A program made the position numbers and the translations under genes. DNA of 64,000 nt from NCBI RefSeq assembly GCF_938010525.1, contig NZ_CALLVK010000024.1, positions 62,001-126,000 on the forward strand, in the 5' to 3' direction. This DNA comes from Abiotrophia sp938010525 (lineage in GTDB: Bacteria; Bacillota; Bacilli; Lactobacillales; Aerococcaceae). Positions within the stretch are counted from its first letter, which is position 1. The number at the start of each line of letters is the position of its first letter. Below are positions 44,365 to 53,965 of this stretch, one piece after another. The notes under the pieces are model-generated. The model was not told the DNA's origin. It did no database searches and saw only the letters and a program-made list of their open reading frames with translations.

Positions 44365-46410
44365 TTAAAATTTATTAATCAATAAGCGTGAATCAAAGAG
44401 TTCCAAGACAGCCTCTGTCAGCACCTTGAGCGTAGCCAAACGGTTAGCTCGAATGGTTTCATCGTCGGCATTAACCTTGTTGTCATCGAAGTAGGCTTCA
44501 ATCACCGGTACTAGGTTATCCAGATACATATAGAGGGCATCAACTGAAATCTTGTATTGGTCAATTTTAGCAGCGGCTTCAAGAAGCTTAGCCTCAGAAT
44601 CAGTTTGGGCTAGGTCTAAGTTAAGCTCAGCCTCTTCTTGAACTTTAGCTCCCAGATTGACCACCCGGGTAATGGCTTCTAAGAAGCGTTTGTAGGCCGT
44701 TGGGTTCTTATCCTTGTGGGTCTTGAGGAAATGCGCCACATAGTCGGCCTTGCCAACTTCTAAGTGCTTAGCCGCCCCAATCCCTTGGATTTGGTCCATA
44801 TCGACTGATTGGTTACGTAAATGCACAGCGACCCGCGCCCAGACAAAGTCTGTAAGCTGCTTCAAAAGCTCTTGGTCGCCCTCATGAGCTTCCACTAACT
44901 GCTTAAAGACTGGTAACAAGTCCAATTCCCAACCACGATCTAAGAGGATTTCCACAATCCCCATGGCCGTACGACGAAGGGCGTAAGGGTCGTTAGAACC
45001 TGTTGGGATTAAGCCAACCTTGAAGTATTGGAACAAGGTGTCAAGCTTATCAGCCAGGGCCAAGAGTGCACCAGCATCTTGGTTTGGCAATGCGCCACCG
45101 CTAGTAGTTGGCAGGTATTGGGTCCCGATAGCTTGGGCAACCAAGGCCTCTTCACCGTAATGGCGGGCGTAGATTTCACCGATTTGTCCTTGGAGTTCGT
45201 CGAACTCACCGACCACTTGGGTCATGAGGTCAAACTTGTAGATTTGGCTAGCCCGTAAGGCTGCCTCATAAGACGCTTGATCTAAGTTTAGGTCACCTTG
45301 TAATTGGCTAATTAAGGCGCCGACGCGAGTTTGCTTGTCAGCCAAAGTTCCTAACTTAAAGTGTTCATTAACGTTAGCCAGTTTATCGACAAAGAAGTTC
45401 AAGTCATGTTTGAGGTCTTCTTGATAGAAGAATAAGGCATCTTCCAAGCGAGCCCGCAAGACTTTTTGGTTACCTTTGACGACGTTGGCTAGGTGCTGAT
45501 CATTCCCGTTACGTACTGAAATGAAGACAGGCAAGAGCTCACCTTTAGCATCCAAGGCATAGAAGTAACGTTGGTGATCACGCATAGCCGTAATCAAGAC
45601 ACAGTGTGGCACTGATAAGTATTTTTCTTCAAAGTCGCCATAGAAGACGGTTGGCCATTCGACAATGGCAGTCACTTCTTCTAGCAAATCTTCATCGACT
45701 GGTACTTGCCAGCCTTGAGCAGAAGCTAAATCAGCCAATTGTTGACGGATATTAGCCCGACGTTCTTCAAAGTCTACTAGGACATGTTGCTCACGCAAAG
45801 CCTCTACATAGTCTGTGGCCTTTGCCAAGGTCACATCATGGCCTAAGAAACGATGGCCACGAGAGATACGGTCTGATTTTACGCCAACAAACTCTAAAGG
45901 CACCAATTCTTGGTCTAGGAGGGCCACAATCCAGTGAACAGGACGAATGAATGGGGTCTCATAGTCATGCCAAGTCATAGTAACTGGGAAGGTCATGGCC
46001 TCCAAGACACGATTAAGTCCTGACAAGACTTGGTCAGCAGTCTGACCAGGTATATGCTTGTTAACGAAGATATAGTCTTCGCCTTTGATGCTTTCTACAA
46101 TCACATCTTCTTGGCTAGCACCTTGGCCTTTGATGAAGCCAAGAGCCGCCTTGGTCCAATTACCTTCCGCGTCTTTGGCAATTTTAAGGGATGGGCCTTT
46201 TGCCTTAGTGGACACATCTTGGCTACGCTCAGCCAAGCCATGGACTAGGACCGCCAAACGACGTGGCGTAGCATAGGCGCTGAGGCTCTCGTAAGCTAAG
46301 CGCTCTTCTGCTAAGAAATCAGCCACCCGTTTTTCTAATTGTTGTGATAAATCTAAGAGGAAGCGTGCAGGAATTTCTTCCATGCCAATTTCAAGTAAAA
46401 ATTCTGCCAT
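44365..46410 (-). CDS. glyS: Glycyl-tRNA synthetase beta subunit
   Basis: 681 residues, opening AEFLLEIGMEEIPARFLLDLSQQLEKRV, the standard GlyRS beta start. HFKLGTLADKQTR and PTGSNDPYALRRTAMGIVEILLD are conserved blocks, with the anticodon-binding C-terminus after them. It forms the tetrameric alpha2-beta2 GlyRS with GlyQ. Three bases separate it from glyQ. Confidence 0.97.
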   Translation of the reverse strand: MAEFLLEIGMEEIPARFLLDLSQQLEKRVADFLAEERLAYESLSAYATPRRLAVLVHGLAERSQDVSTKAKGPSLKIAKDAEGNWTKAALGFIKGQGASQEDVIVESIKGEDYIFVNKHIPGQTADQVLSGLNRVLEAMTFPVTMTWHDYETPFIRPVHWIVALLDQELVPLEFVGVKSDRISRGHRFLGHDVTLAKATDYVEALREQHVLVDFEERRANIRQQLADLASAQGWQVPVDEDLLEEVTAIVEWPTVFYGDFEEKYLSVPHCVLITAMRDHQRYFYALDAKGELLPVFISVRNGNDQHLANVVKGNQKVLRARLEDALFFYQEDLKHDLNFFVDKLANVNEHFKLGTLADKQTRVGALISQLQGDLNLDQASYEAALRASQIYKFDLMTQVVGEFDELQGQIGEIYARHYGEEALVAQAIGTQYLPTTSGGALPNQDAGALLALADKLDTLFQYFKVGLIPTGSNDPYALRRTAMGIVEILLDRGWELDLLPVFKQLVEAHEGDQELLKQLTDFVWARVAVHLRNQSVDMDQIQGIGAAKHLEVGKADYVAHFLKTHKDKNPTAYKRFLEAITRVVNLGAKVQEEAELNLDLAQTDSEAKLLEAAAKIDQYKISVDALYMYLDNLVPVIEAYFDDNKVNADDETIRANRLATLKVLTEAVLELFDSRLLINKF

Positions 46411-46413
46411 GGT

Positions 46414-47307
46414 CTAGGCCTCGCTTTCTGATTTTTTAAGAAGTGGGAAGCCAAGGGCTTCACGTTCAGCCACAAAGGCTTGGGCAACAGAACGCGCCAT
46501 CTTACGAATGCGACCTAAGTAGCCGGCACGGTCTGACACGGAAATCATGCCCCGCGCATCGAGTAAGTTGAAGGTATGGCTACACTTGAGGATGTAGTCA
46601 TAGGCTGGATGAACCAGACCTAAGTCAATCAATTTAAGTGCTTCTTGTTCAAACTCGGTAAACAAGGTGAAGAGCAAGTCGCTATTGCTTTGTTCGAAGG
46701 CATAAACGGAGTGCTCACGTTCAGGTTGACGGAAGATATCGCCATACTTGACGCCTTCCACCCACTCCAGTTCATAGACATCTTCAACGTCTAGGATATA
46801 CATAGCCAAACGCTCTAGACCATAAGTAATCTCGCTCGTCACTGGATGGCACTTAAGCCCCCCTACTTGTTGGAAGTAGGTAAATTGGGTAATTTCCATC
46901 CCATCAATCCACACTTCCCAACCTAAGCCGGCACAGCCTAGGGAAGGATTCTCCCAGTTATCTTCAACGAAACGAATATCATGTTCCAAAGGATCAATCC
47001 CGATGGCTTCTAAACTCTCTAGATAGAGCTCTTGCACATTCAGGGGCGATGGCTTCATGACGACTTGCAGTTGGTGGTGTTGGAAGAGGCGGTTAGGGTT
47101 CTCCCCGTAACGACCATCTGCTGGACGTCTGGAAGGTTCGACGTAGCAGGCATTCCAGGGTTCTGGGCCAATGGCACGTAAGAAGGTGTAAGGGCTCATA
47201 GTCCCTGCCCCTTTCTCCGTATCATAGCTTTGTAAAACCAGACAGCCTTGCTTAGCCCAGAATTGCTGTAAGGTCATGATAATATCTTGCATGGTTTTCT
47301 TCTTCAT
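46414..47307 (-). CDS. glyQ: Glycyl-tRNA synthetase alpha subunit
   Basis: 297 residues from the ATG at 47307 that follows AAAGGAGG; the open frame to 47415 runs into the T-box terminator and is discarded. QQFWAKQGCLVLQSYDTEKGAGTMSPYTFLRAIGPEPW and EPSRRPADGRYGENPNRLFQHHQ (from about residues 12 and 57) are nearly invariant in GlyRS alpha. Catalytic subunit that forms glycyl-adenylate. Controlled by the T-box leader upstream. Confidence 0.97.
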   Translation of the reverse strand: MKKKTMQDIIMTLQQFWAKQGCLVLQSYDTEKGAGTMSPYTFLRAIGPEPWNACYVEPSRRPADGRYGENPNRLFQHHQLQVVMKPSPLNVQELYLESLEAIGIDPLEHDIRFVEDNWENPSLGCAGLGWEVWIDGMEITQFTYFQQVGGLKCHPVTSEITYGLERLAMYILDVEDVYELEWVEGVKYGDIFRQPEREHSVYAFEQSNSDLLFTLFTEFEQEALKLIDLGLVHPAYDYILKCSHTFNLLDARGMISVSDRAGYLGRIRKMARSVAQAFVAEREALGFPLLKKSESEA

Positions 47308-47327
47308 GATGCTTCCTCCTTTATAGC

Positions 47328-47545
47328 GGGGACGGCAAACCCCTGGCGACAAATAAAAAGTCCCTATGGTAATCCACTGATCACCATAGGGACGAAGATA
47401 ACTTCGCGGTTCCACCCTATTTCTAGTTACATTGAACTAGCGCTTCATTTATGCCTATGAGTGACTTAAAAACTACCATCGATTTGCTCTGGCTTCCACC
47501 GTCCCAGAGTCGCTAGGCTATCTTCTTATAATTGCGCTTTTAATC
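47328..47545 (-). promoter_or_regulatory. T-box leader (glycine) upstream of glyQS
   Basis: AGGGTGGAACCGCG, an exact T-box core, lies at about 47405-47418 on minus. A terminator with GTCCCTATGGT arms follows (about 47352-47384), ending in TTTTTATTT. The stem I distal loop (GGGACGGTGGAAGCC) resembles known glyQS leaders. The probable specifier is GGT at 47475-47477 in GATGGTAG. The leader is short, like the reduced glycine T-boxes. Confidence 0.92.
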
Positions 47546-47551
47546 CCTTTT

Positions 47552-47580
47552 ATTATAGGGCATGACGGCCTTTAAGTCAA
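47552..47580 (-). promoter_or_regulatory. Promoter of the glyQS operon
   Basis: Minus strand: TTGACT (47575-47580), 17-base spacer, perfect TATAAT (47552-47557). Confidence 0.88.
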
Positions 47581-47604
47581 GCAAAGTCGCGCTTTTAATG
47601 ACCA

Positions 47605-47642
47605 ATAGGCGTCCTGTTTTTTTGATCAAACAGGACGCCTAT
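47605..47642. terminator. Long inverted repeat after rpoD, probable terminator
   Basis: 15-base arms (ATAGGCGTCCTGTTT at 47605-47619 and its complement at 47628-47642) around an eight-base spacer. On minus the T-run is missing after the stem (ATTGGTCATT), so termination would be by a non-canonical hairpin. Confidence 0.55.
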
Positions 47643-47660
47643 CAGGCTGAGTTATCTTGC

Positions 47661-48800
47661 TTATTCTAAGAAGTCTTTCAATTGTTTGGAGCGACTTGGA
47701 TGGCGGAGTTTGCGCAAGGCTTTGGCCTCAATCTGACGGATCCGCTCACGAGTCACACCGAAGACTTTCCCTACTTGTTCTAGGGTCCGAATGTTACCAT
47801 CGTCTAAACCAAAGCGCAGACGTAAGACATTCTCTTCGCGGTCGGTCAAGGTATCCAAGACATCTTCCAATTGCTCCCGCAATAAAGCCGAAGAAGTGAA
47901 GACTTCTGGGCTCATTGCCCCTTCATCTTCGATGAAGTCGCCTAAATGAGAGTCGTCCTCTTCCCCGATTGGTGTTTCTAAGGAAACAGGCTCTTGGGCA
48001 ATCTTGAGGATTTCACGCACTTTTTCAGTTGGCAGGTCCATTTCCGCCCCGATTTCTTCAGGTGTTGGTTCGCGACCTAAATCTTGCAGTAGCTGTCTTT
48101 GGACCCGAACCAGCTTGTTAATGGTCTCTACCATATGAACTGGAATCCGGATAGTACGGGCTTGGTCTGCGATAGCACGAGTAATAGCCTGACGAATCCA
48201 CCAGGTAGCATAAGTAGAGAACTTAAAGCCCTTGGTGTGGTCGAACTTTTCAACGGCCTTCATCAAGCCCATGTTGCCTTCCTGAATTAAATCTAGGAAC
48301 TGCATGCCTCGGCCAACATAACGTTTGGCAATGGAAACCACTAAACGTAGGTTGGCTTCAGCCAGTTCTTGCTTAGCGATGTCGTCACCGCCTTGGATAC
48401 GAACGGCCAGGTTGATTTCTTCCTCGGCACTTAAGAGAGGGACATTCCCAATCTCCTTAAGGTACATACGGACAGGGTCACTAACCTTGAGCTTGGAAGT
48501 CGCAGTTTTAGATTCAGCCGCTAAATCAGCCTGCAATTGTTCTTCTTCACGGACCATTTGTTGCTTGGTTGGTCCTCCATCATCACCGACAACAGAAACC
48601 CCATTATCTTCGACGATTTGAATTAAGGTATCAATCCCGTCAGCATCTAGTCCATAAGGGCTCGCAATTTTTTCCGTTAATTCGTCATAGTGGACTTGTC
48701 CTTCTGACTTTTTAGCCAGAATAAGGGCTTGGACCGCCTCTAGATAGGGTGAGGTCATGTCTTGATTTGGAGTTAACTTTAGATCTTTTTCTTCAGCCAT
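47661..48800 (-). CDS. rpoD: Primary sigma factor RpoD/SigA
   Basis: 379 residues, the compact Gram-positive SigA length. Region 1.2-2 starts at DPVRMYLKEIGNVPLL (about 108); region 2.3-2.4 has YATWWIRQAITRAIADQ; region 3 begins IRIPVHMVETINKL; the region 4 helix-turn-helix is LEQVGKVFGVTRERIRQIEAKALRKL. It directs RNA polymerase to TTGACA/TATAAT promoters like those listed here. Follows dnaG by 11 bases, the classic macromolecular synthesis arrangement. Confidence 0.98.
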   Translation of the reverse strand: MAEEKDLKLTPNQDMTSPYLEAVQALILAKKSEGQVHYDELTEKIASPYGLDADGIDTLIQIVEDNGVSVVGDDGGPTKQQMVREEEQLQADLAAESKTATSKLKVSDPVRMYLKEIGNVPLLSAEEEINLAVRIQGGDDIAKQELAEANLRLVVSIAKRYVGRGMQFLDLIQEGNMGLMKAVEKFDHTKGFKFSTYATWWIRQAITRAIADQARTIRIPVHMVETINKLVRVQRQLLQDLGREPTPEEIGAEMDLPTEKVREILKIAQEPVSLETPIGEEDDSHLGDFIEDEGAMSPEVFTSSALLREQLEDVLDTLTDREENVLRLRFGLDDGNIRTLEQVGKVFGVTRERIRQIEAKALRKLRHPSRSKQLKDFLE

Positions 48801-48811
48801 ATAAGAACCTC

Positions 48812-50710
48812 CTAGTTTTTCTTTAATTGCCGGCTTAAGCGCAGTATTTCAACCAAGTATTCATTCATCTTGGTCTTATCCCCACGTATTTGGGCTTGTT
48901 TTAGTTTGTTTTGTAGCTCCTTAAGCTGAATCTCAGTAAAGGCAGCATCAATGGTTTTGACGCAATCTTGCATGGCCTGCTCCGAATAATCGGTTTGGGC
49001 ATAATCCCAAATCAGATTGGCCAAGTATTGTTGCTCATCAGGGCTGGCTTCCACATCTAAGATACCGGTCAGAGGCAGTCGGCCTCCTTTTTCATAATAG
49101 AAGTGTTCCAGCTGATAATAAATAGCTTGAGCGCTTGGATGGACAAAGAGCAGAGGCTGCTCTAACCCTTCAATAAACTGCCAAGCTGGCTCATTAAAAA
49201 TTAGATTAGACAGGATGTAACGCTCGCAATGATAGGCCTTAAGCGACTTGATTTGGTCATCTAATGCCCCTGGCTTAGCTTGGACTGGATTAGAAGGAAG
49301 TGCCTGATCCGAGAATCCCGAAGATTGGGCCTTATCCCACTTGTCAGGTGAATCTTGCTTAGGTCTATCGCTCTCCTTAGCCTCTTCCTTGCGATGGCGA
49401 TAGGAAACTTGAGCCAGTTGCTCTTCCAACATGGCCAAGTCTAAACCAAATTCCTCGGCTAAAGCCTGCAAGCGCATGGTTCGCTCGATTGGCGAAGGTA
49501 ACTGGGCAACTAAGTCTAGAAGTCGATTGATATAGAGCGCTCGCTGTTCAAGGTCTGCTAACTGGTATTCCTGTTGAAGATAATGCTTGAGGAATTCATA
49601 ACGCGGAATAGCCTGGTTAATCAGCGACTTGAAGCTATCAGCCCCACGGGACTTAATCCACTCGTCAGGGTCCATCTTACCAGGAATGGAAACAGCCTTA
49701 ATGGTATGACGCGGTAAAGTTAGGCTTAATTCAAAAGCCCGAGCAGTTGCCTTTTGACCTGCAGCATCGCCATCAAAGACAAAAATAATTTCCTGAGTCA
49801 CCTTGCCTAACTGACCAAGGTGCTGACTGGTCAAGCTAGTCCCCATGGTCGCCACAGCCTGCGGGAAGCCGGCCTGGCTCAGGGCAATCACATCCAGATA
49901 ACCTTCGCAGATTAGAACCTGGTTGAGACGGCGAATATGTGGCCGAGCTTGAGCAAAATGATAAATCAAGGATGATTTATGGAAAATATCGGTCTCGGGA
50001 GAGTTGACGTATTTGGCAACTTTTGGGTCATCGCCAGGATTGGCTTGGTAGATACGCCCGGAAAAGGCGACCGTCCTACCTTGGCGGTCCTCCAAGGGAA
50101 AGATAATCCGACCATGGAAACGATCCATCAAACCTTGGCTAGCTTCATAGAAAATCCCTGATTGCAGCATTTCTTCATGGTTAAAACCCGCTTCCGTCAG
50201 GTACTGAATCAGCAACTGAGGATTATCAGGCGCTAGTCCCAAATGAAAGTCTGCCAGTGTTTCTTCCTTAAGCTCACGTTGCTTTAAGTAAGCATAGGCT
50301 GCCTCCCCTGCTACCGTTTGAGTTAGGTAGAAGTGATAGAAGTCACGGGCTTTTTCATGTAAATCAAGCAAACGTTGATGGGGCTGACTGACAGCCTGTC
50401 CCGTCTCAAAATAGCGACTATCGAGGGCAATATTGGAAAGTTCAGCTACCTTCTTAACTGCTTCTGGAAAACTAATTCCTTCCATTTCCTGCAGAAAGCC
50501 AAAGACATTGCCCCCTCTACCACAGGAAAAACACTTATAAATCTGCTTGTCCGGGCTAACCGAGAAGGATGGATTGTTGTCTTCGTGGAAGGGACAAGAG
50601 CAAGTATAGTTATTACCGCGCTTGGTCAGGGCGACATATTGGTTGATAATGGCCACGATATCGGCTTCTTTTTTTACCGATTCGATAATTTCATTAGGAA
50701 TACCAGCCAT
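48812..50710 (-). CDS. dnaG: DNA primase
   Basis: 632 residues. CHC2 zinc finger: C39, H42, C60, C63 in CPFHEDN and YKCFSCGRGG. The TOPRIM core shows LICEGYLDVIAL, TMGTSLT and VFDGDAAGQKA. The C-terminal helicase-binding domain is less conserved and preceded by a charged linker (about 430-475, rich in Lys/Asp/Ser). It makes RNA primers at the fork, recruited by DnaC/DnaB helicase. It lies between a transporter gene and rpoD. Confidence 0.97.
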   Translation of the reverse strand: MAGIPNEIIESVKKEADIVAIINQYVALTKRGNNYTCSCPFHEDNNPSFSVSPDKQIYKCFSCGRGGNVFGFLQEMEGISFPEAVKKVAELSNIALDSRYFETGQAVSQPHQRLLDLHEKARDFYHFYLTQTVAGEAAYAYLKQRELKEETLADFHLGLAPDNPQLLIQYLTEAGFNHEEMLQSGIFYEASQGLMDRFHGRIIFPLEDRQGRTVAFSGRIYQANPGDDPKVAKYVNSPETDIFHKSSLIYHFAQARPHIRRLNQVLICEGYLDVIALSQAGFPQAVATMGTSLTSQHLGQLGKVTQEIIFVFDGDAAGQKATARAFELSLTLPRHTIKAVSIPGKMDPDEWIKSRGADSFKSLINQAIPRYEFLKHYLQQEYQLADLEQRALYINRLLDLVAQLPSPIERTMRLQALAEEFGLDLAMLEEQLAQVSYRHRKEEAKESDRPKQDSPDKWDKAQSSGFSDQALPSNPVQAKPGALDDQIKSLKAYHCERYILSNLIFNEPAWQFIEGLEQPLLFVHPSAQAIYYQLEHFYYEKGGRLPLTGILDVEASPDEQQYLANLIWDYAQTDYSEQAMQDCVKTIDAAFTEIQLKELQNKLKQAQIRGDKTKMNEYLVEILRLSRQLKKN

Positions 50711-50736
50711 CTGACGCCCTCCCTTACTGAACTACT

Positions 50737-51987
50737 TTAAACAGAGTTGTTGCGGGGCTTAGCCCGATAGAGACAGTAAGCACCCAATAAGAATTGAATA
50801 ATGATGGCGAAGAGCCCCTTGAGCGAGTCACCTGTCATCTGCGCGACCAAGGCCAAGATGGTGGTCCCTAGTACGGAAGAAAATTTACCAAAGATATTAT
50901 AGAAACCAAAGAATTGGTTAGTCTTTTGCTTAGGAATCAACTGGCCAAAGTAAGAACGACTCAGCGCCTGAATGCCACCTTGGGCAGTCCCTACTAAGAT
51001 AGCCAAAATCAAGAAATCCCGGAAACCAGACAAGCCTAGTGCAAAGACACAGATGACCACATAGGTCCCAATGCCGACGAAGAGTAAAGTGCGGCTGCCA
51101 AAACGTTTAGCTAAGGCTCCATAGGCCAGTGATGACGGAAAGGCCACAACCTGAACCACTAGGAGAATAATAATTAATTGGTTAGCAGGCAAGCCCAAAT
51201 CGCTACCCACAGAGGTCGCCATTTTGATAATGGTCCCTACCCCGTCAATATAGAGGAAGTAACCCACTAAGAACCATAAAATGGTTGGATAGTGTTTGAG
51301 CTCTCCCACTGTTTCCTTAAGTGAGCGCAAGGTGGACTTAACCAAACCATCGTGGTGTTCAATGTAGGAGACTTGCTTAACATGACGCCAATATGGCACC
51401 GTAAAAACAAACCACCAAATGGCCGTAATTAAGAAGCCAACATTGACTAGATCACGCGATGACAGCCAACCAGACACTTGCAAAGCAAAGAAAATCAGAA
51501 AGGCAAAGACACTGCCAATATAACCATAGGCATAACCTGCTGAACTGACCATATCCAAACGTTGTTCAGTGGTCACATCCATAATGGAAGAGTCGTAAAA
51601 GACATTGGATAAGGAGAAGCCAATAGCAGATAAGGTATAAACCACCAAGAGATAGAGCCAGGCATTTGGCCCAGCAAAAATCATGGCCAATACACTCCCG
51701 ACCCCAAGCAGGGTCCCGAAGGTAAAGAGCGGTCCCCGTACGCCTTTGTAGTCAGCACTGGTCCCCAAGAAAGGCGACATGACGGCCACCACAATGGTGG
51801 ACAGGGAGTTGGCGTAACCCAGATAGGCTGTGGAAGTGGCCGGTGCCATGCTCACACTATCCGTGACCGCCTTATAGAAAATAGGAAAAATAGCGGCTGT
51901 AATCATCAAAGAATAGACGGAGTTAGCCCAGTCTTGGAGAATCCAAGCCCACTCCTTCTTCGTATAGCCTGAGAGAAATTTCTTCAT
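50737..51987 (-). CDS. MFS transporter, UMF1/Atg22-like
   Basis: 416 residues with about 12 membrane helices. The N-terminus KEWAWILQDWANSVYSLMITAAIFPIFY is the typical start of the UMF1 family (related to yeast vacuolar effluxer Atg22), and YDSSIMDVTTEQRLDMVSSAGYAYGYIGS is a further family block. Substrate unknown, possibly amino acids. It is 12 bases after engB and 27 before dnaG, so it is probably cotranscribed. Confidence 0.88.
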   Translation of the reverse strand: MKKFLSGYTKKEWAWILQDWANSVYSLMITAAIFPIFYKAVTDSVSMAPATSTAYLGYANSLSTIVVAVMSPFLGTSADYKGVRGPLFTFGTLLGVGSVLAMIFAGPNAWLYLLVVYTLSAIGFSLSNVFYDSSIMDVTTEQRLDMVSSAGYAYGYIGSVFAFLIFFALQVSGWLSSRDLVNVGFLITAIWWFVFTVPYWRHVKQVSYIEHHDGLVKSTLRSLKETVGELKHYPTILWFLVGYFLYIDGVGTIIKMATSVGSDLGLPANQLIIILLVVQVVAFPSSLAYGALAKRFGSRTLLFVGIGTYVVICVFALGLSGFRDFLILAILVGTAQGGIQALSRSYFGQLIPKQKTNQFFGFYNIFGKFSSVLGTTILALVAQMTGDSLKGLFAIIIQFLLGAYCLYRAKPRNNSV

Positions 51988-51998
51988 AGCAAGCCTCC

Positions 51999-52586
51999 CT
52001 AGTCTTGAATTTGGGCTTCAATGACGTCCCAGATATCTTGCGCGCCATAACCCGTTTCGGCTGAGAATGGGAAGAGCGCATCGACCGTCGGCAAATCTAG
52101 AGCCTTCTTATACATGGATAAATGCTTATTCCATTGGCTCTTCTTAATCTTATCCACCTTGGTCAAGATGATGGCATAAGGAATCTCTGCTTCATCAGCA
52201 AAATCCTTCATGGCCTTATCTAACTCGGTTGGCTCATGGCGGAAATCCATCAAGAGAAAGAGCACGCGAACATTGTCCCGATTAAGGAGATAATGTTCAA
52301 TCATCTTGCCCCACTCTGCTCGCGCTGTTTTGGAGACCCGAGCATAGCCATAGCCAGGCACATCGACAAATCGGAAAGTCTGATTAATGTCATAGAAATT
52401 AAGGGTTTGGGTCTTACCAGGTTGGCTGGATGTACGCGCCAAACCCTTTCGACCAATCATTTTATTAATGAAAGAAGACTTGCCCACATTAGAGCGACCC
52501 GCTAGGGCTACTTCAGGCAAGGCATCTTGTGGATATTGCTTTGGACTGACAGCACTAATGACTAATTCTGCCTGACTTACCTTCAT
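51999..52586 (-). CDS. engB: Ribosome biogenesis GTPase EngB/YsxC
   Basis: 195 residues. G1 GRSNVGKS at 30-37, then the family-typical SFINKMIGRKGLARTSSQPGKTQTLNF, G3 DVPGYGYA, G4 TKVDK. Essential 50S assembly GTPase in Gram-positives. Its ATG overlaps the clpX stop by four bases; clpX-engB is a conserved pair. Confidence 0.96.
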   Translation of the reverse strand: MKVSQAELVISAVSPKQYPQDALPEVALAGRSNVGKSSFINKMIGRKGLARTSSQPGKTQTLNFYDINQTFRFVDVPGYGYARVSKTARAEWGKMIEHYLLNRDNVRVLFLLMDFRHEPTELDKAMKDFADEAEIPYAIILTKVDKIKKSQWNKHLSMYKKALDLPTVDALFPFSAETGYGAQDIWDVIEAQIQD

Positions 52587-53857
52587 GAAGCAGTCTCCTT
52601 TTGTGGTTTCATACGTTTGTTGTGCTTGTTGTAATAAAATGGTTGATGGCTGCCTAAAACGGTATCTTCCGTAATCACAATACGGCTGATATTTTCGTCA
52701 CTTGGCACGATGAACATAATATCCAACATAACGGACTCCAAGATAGAACGGAGGCCACGTGCGCCAGTATTGCGTTCAATGGCCTGCTTGGCAATGGCAA
52801 TCAGGGCCTTTTCCTTGAATTCTAGCTCTACACCATCAATTTGGAAGAGGCGTTGATATTGTTTAACCAAGGCATTCTTAGGTTCTGTTAAGATACGAAC
52901 CAAGTCATCCTGGGTTAACTTCTCTAACATGGCCATAACAGGCAAACGCCCAATAAACTCTGGAATCAAACCAAACTTCAAGAGGTCTTCTGACGTGACT
53001 TGTTGCATAAGCGACTTGGATTGATCCAACTTGCCATTGCTGCTACCAAAACCAATGACCTTGCTACCTAAGCGTTCCTTGACGATGGTCTCAATGCCAT
53101 CAAAGGCGCCCCCTACAATAAAGAGAATTTGCGAGGTATCCAGTTGGATGAACTCTTGGTTAGGATGTTTACGGCCACCCTTAGGTGGGATGTTGGCAAT
53201 TGTCCCTTCCAAAATCTTGAGCAAGGCTTGTTGGACCCCTTCCCCACTGACATCGCGGGTAATGGAGACATTCTCACTCTTGCGGGCAATCTTGTCGATT
53301 TCATCGACATAGATAATGCCGTGTTGAGCTTTTTCAATATCATAGTCTGCTGCTTGAACCAACTTGAGTAGGATGTTTTCCACATCTTCCCCCACATAGC
53401 CGGCTTCAGTTAGGCTAGTTGCATCAGCAATCGCAAAAGGCACGTTCAGTAATTTGGCCAAGGACTGAGCCAGAAAAGTCTTCCCGGAACCCGTTGGCCC
53501 AATCAGACAGATATTGCTCTTTTGCAATTCAATATCCGCTTCATGTGTTGCAATGCTAGCGTTAATACGTTTGTAGTGGTTGTAGACGGCAACTGCCAAG
53601 GATTTCTTGGCTTCAGTCTGGCCGATGACATATTGATTAAGATGGGCCATGATTTCAGCAGGTTTGAGGACGCTCACGCCACTAAAACCTTCAGAATCAC
53701 TGACCATATCTTGACGAATGATTTCCTCGCATAAGCCCACACATTCATCACAAATATAGACATCTGGCCCCGCTATAATCTTATTGACTTCATCTTGGGA
53801 CTTGCCACAGAACGAGCAATAGTAGCCGCCATGATTCCCGGTATGGTTACTGGTCAT
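52583..53857 (-). CDS. clpX: ClpXP unfoldase subunit ClpX
   Basis: 424 residues from ATG at 53857 (GAGGAAGG before it; the longer frame lacks support). Zinc-binding domain C14, C17, C36, C39; Walker A GPTGSGKT at 120-127; Walker B IIYVDEIDKI; the IGF loop for ClpP contact (KVIGFGSS). It unfolds substrates for ClpP. The gap after tig is short, with no clear separate promoter. Confidence 0.97.
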   Translation of the reverse strand: MTSNHTGNHGGYYCSFCGKSQDEVNKIIAGPDVYICDECVGLCEEIIRQDMVSDSEGFSGVSVLKPAEIMAHLNQYVIGQTEAKKSLAVAVYNHYKRINASIATHEADIELQKSNICLIGPTGSGKTFLAQSLAKLLNVPFAIADATSLTEAGYVGEDVENILLKLVQAADYDIEKAQHGIIYVDEIDKIARKSENVSITRDVSGEGVQQALLKILEGTIANIPPKGGRKHPNQEFIQLDTSQILFIVGGAFDGIETIVKERLGSKVIGFGSSNGKLDQSKSLMQQVTSEDLLKFGLIPEFIGRLPVMAMLEKLTQDDLVRILTEPKNALVKQYQRLFQIDGVELEFKEKALIAIAKQAIERNTGARGLRSILESVMLDIMFIVPSDENISRIVITEDTVLGSHQPFYYNKHNKRMKPQKETAS

Positions 53858-53965
53858 GGTAATCGATCCTTCCTCTAACGTACATAATGAGGGATGCAGA
53901 TAGTCATCGTTGAACATAAGACTCTCGCAACCCTCATTTATAGTTATTCTAATAGGTTTATTTTA

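Noticed and set aside
47308..47415. N-terminal extension of glyQ
   Set aside because: The codons run through the T-box antiterminator/terminator region; AAAGGAGG marks the start at 47307.
47530..47600. Direct repeat GCGCTTTTAAT occurring twice around the glyQS promoter
   Set aside because: Eleven bases, two copies only, one inside the leader; no sign of function beyond chance.
53870..53950. ATGAGGG/CCCTCAT arms upstream of clpX
   Set aside because: Only seven bases with a loop of about 40; too weak to call a hairpin or operator.
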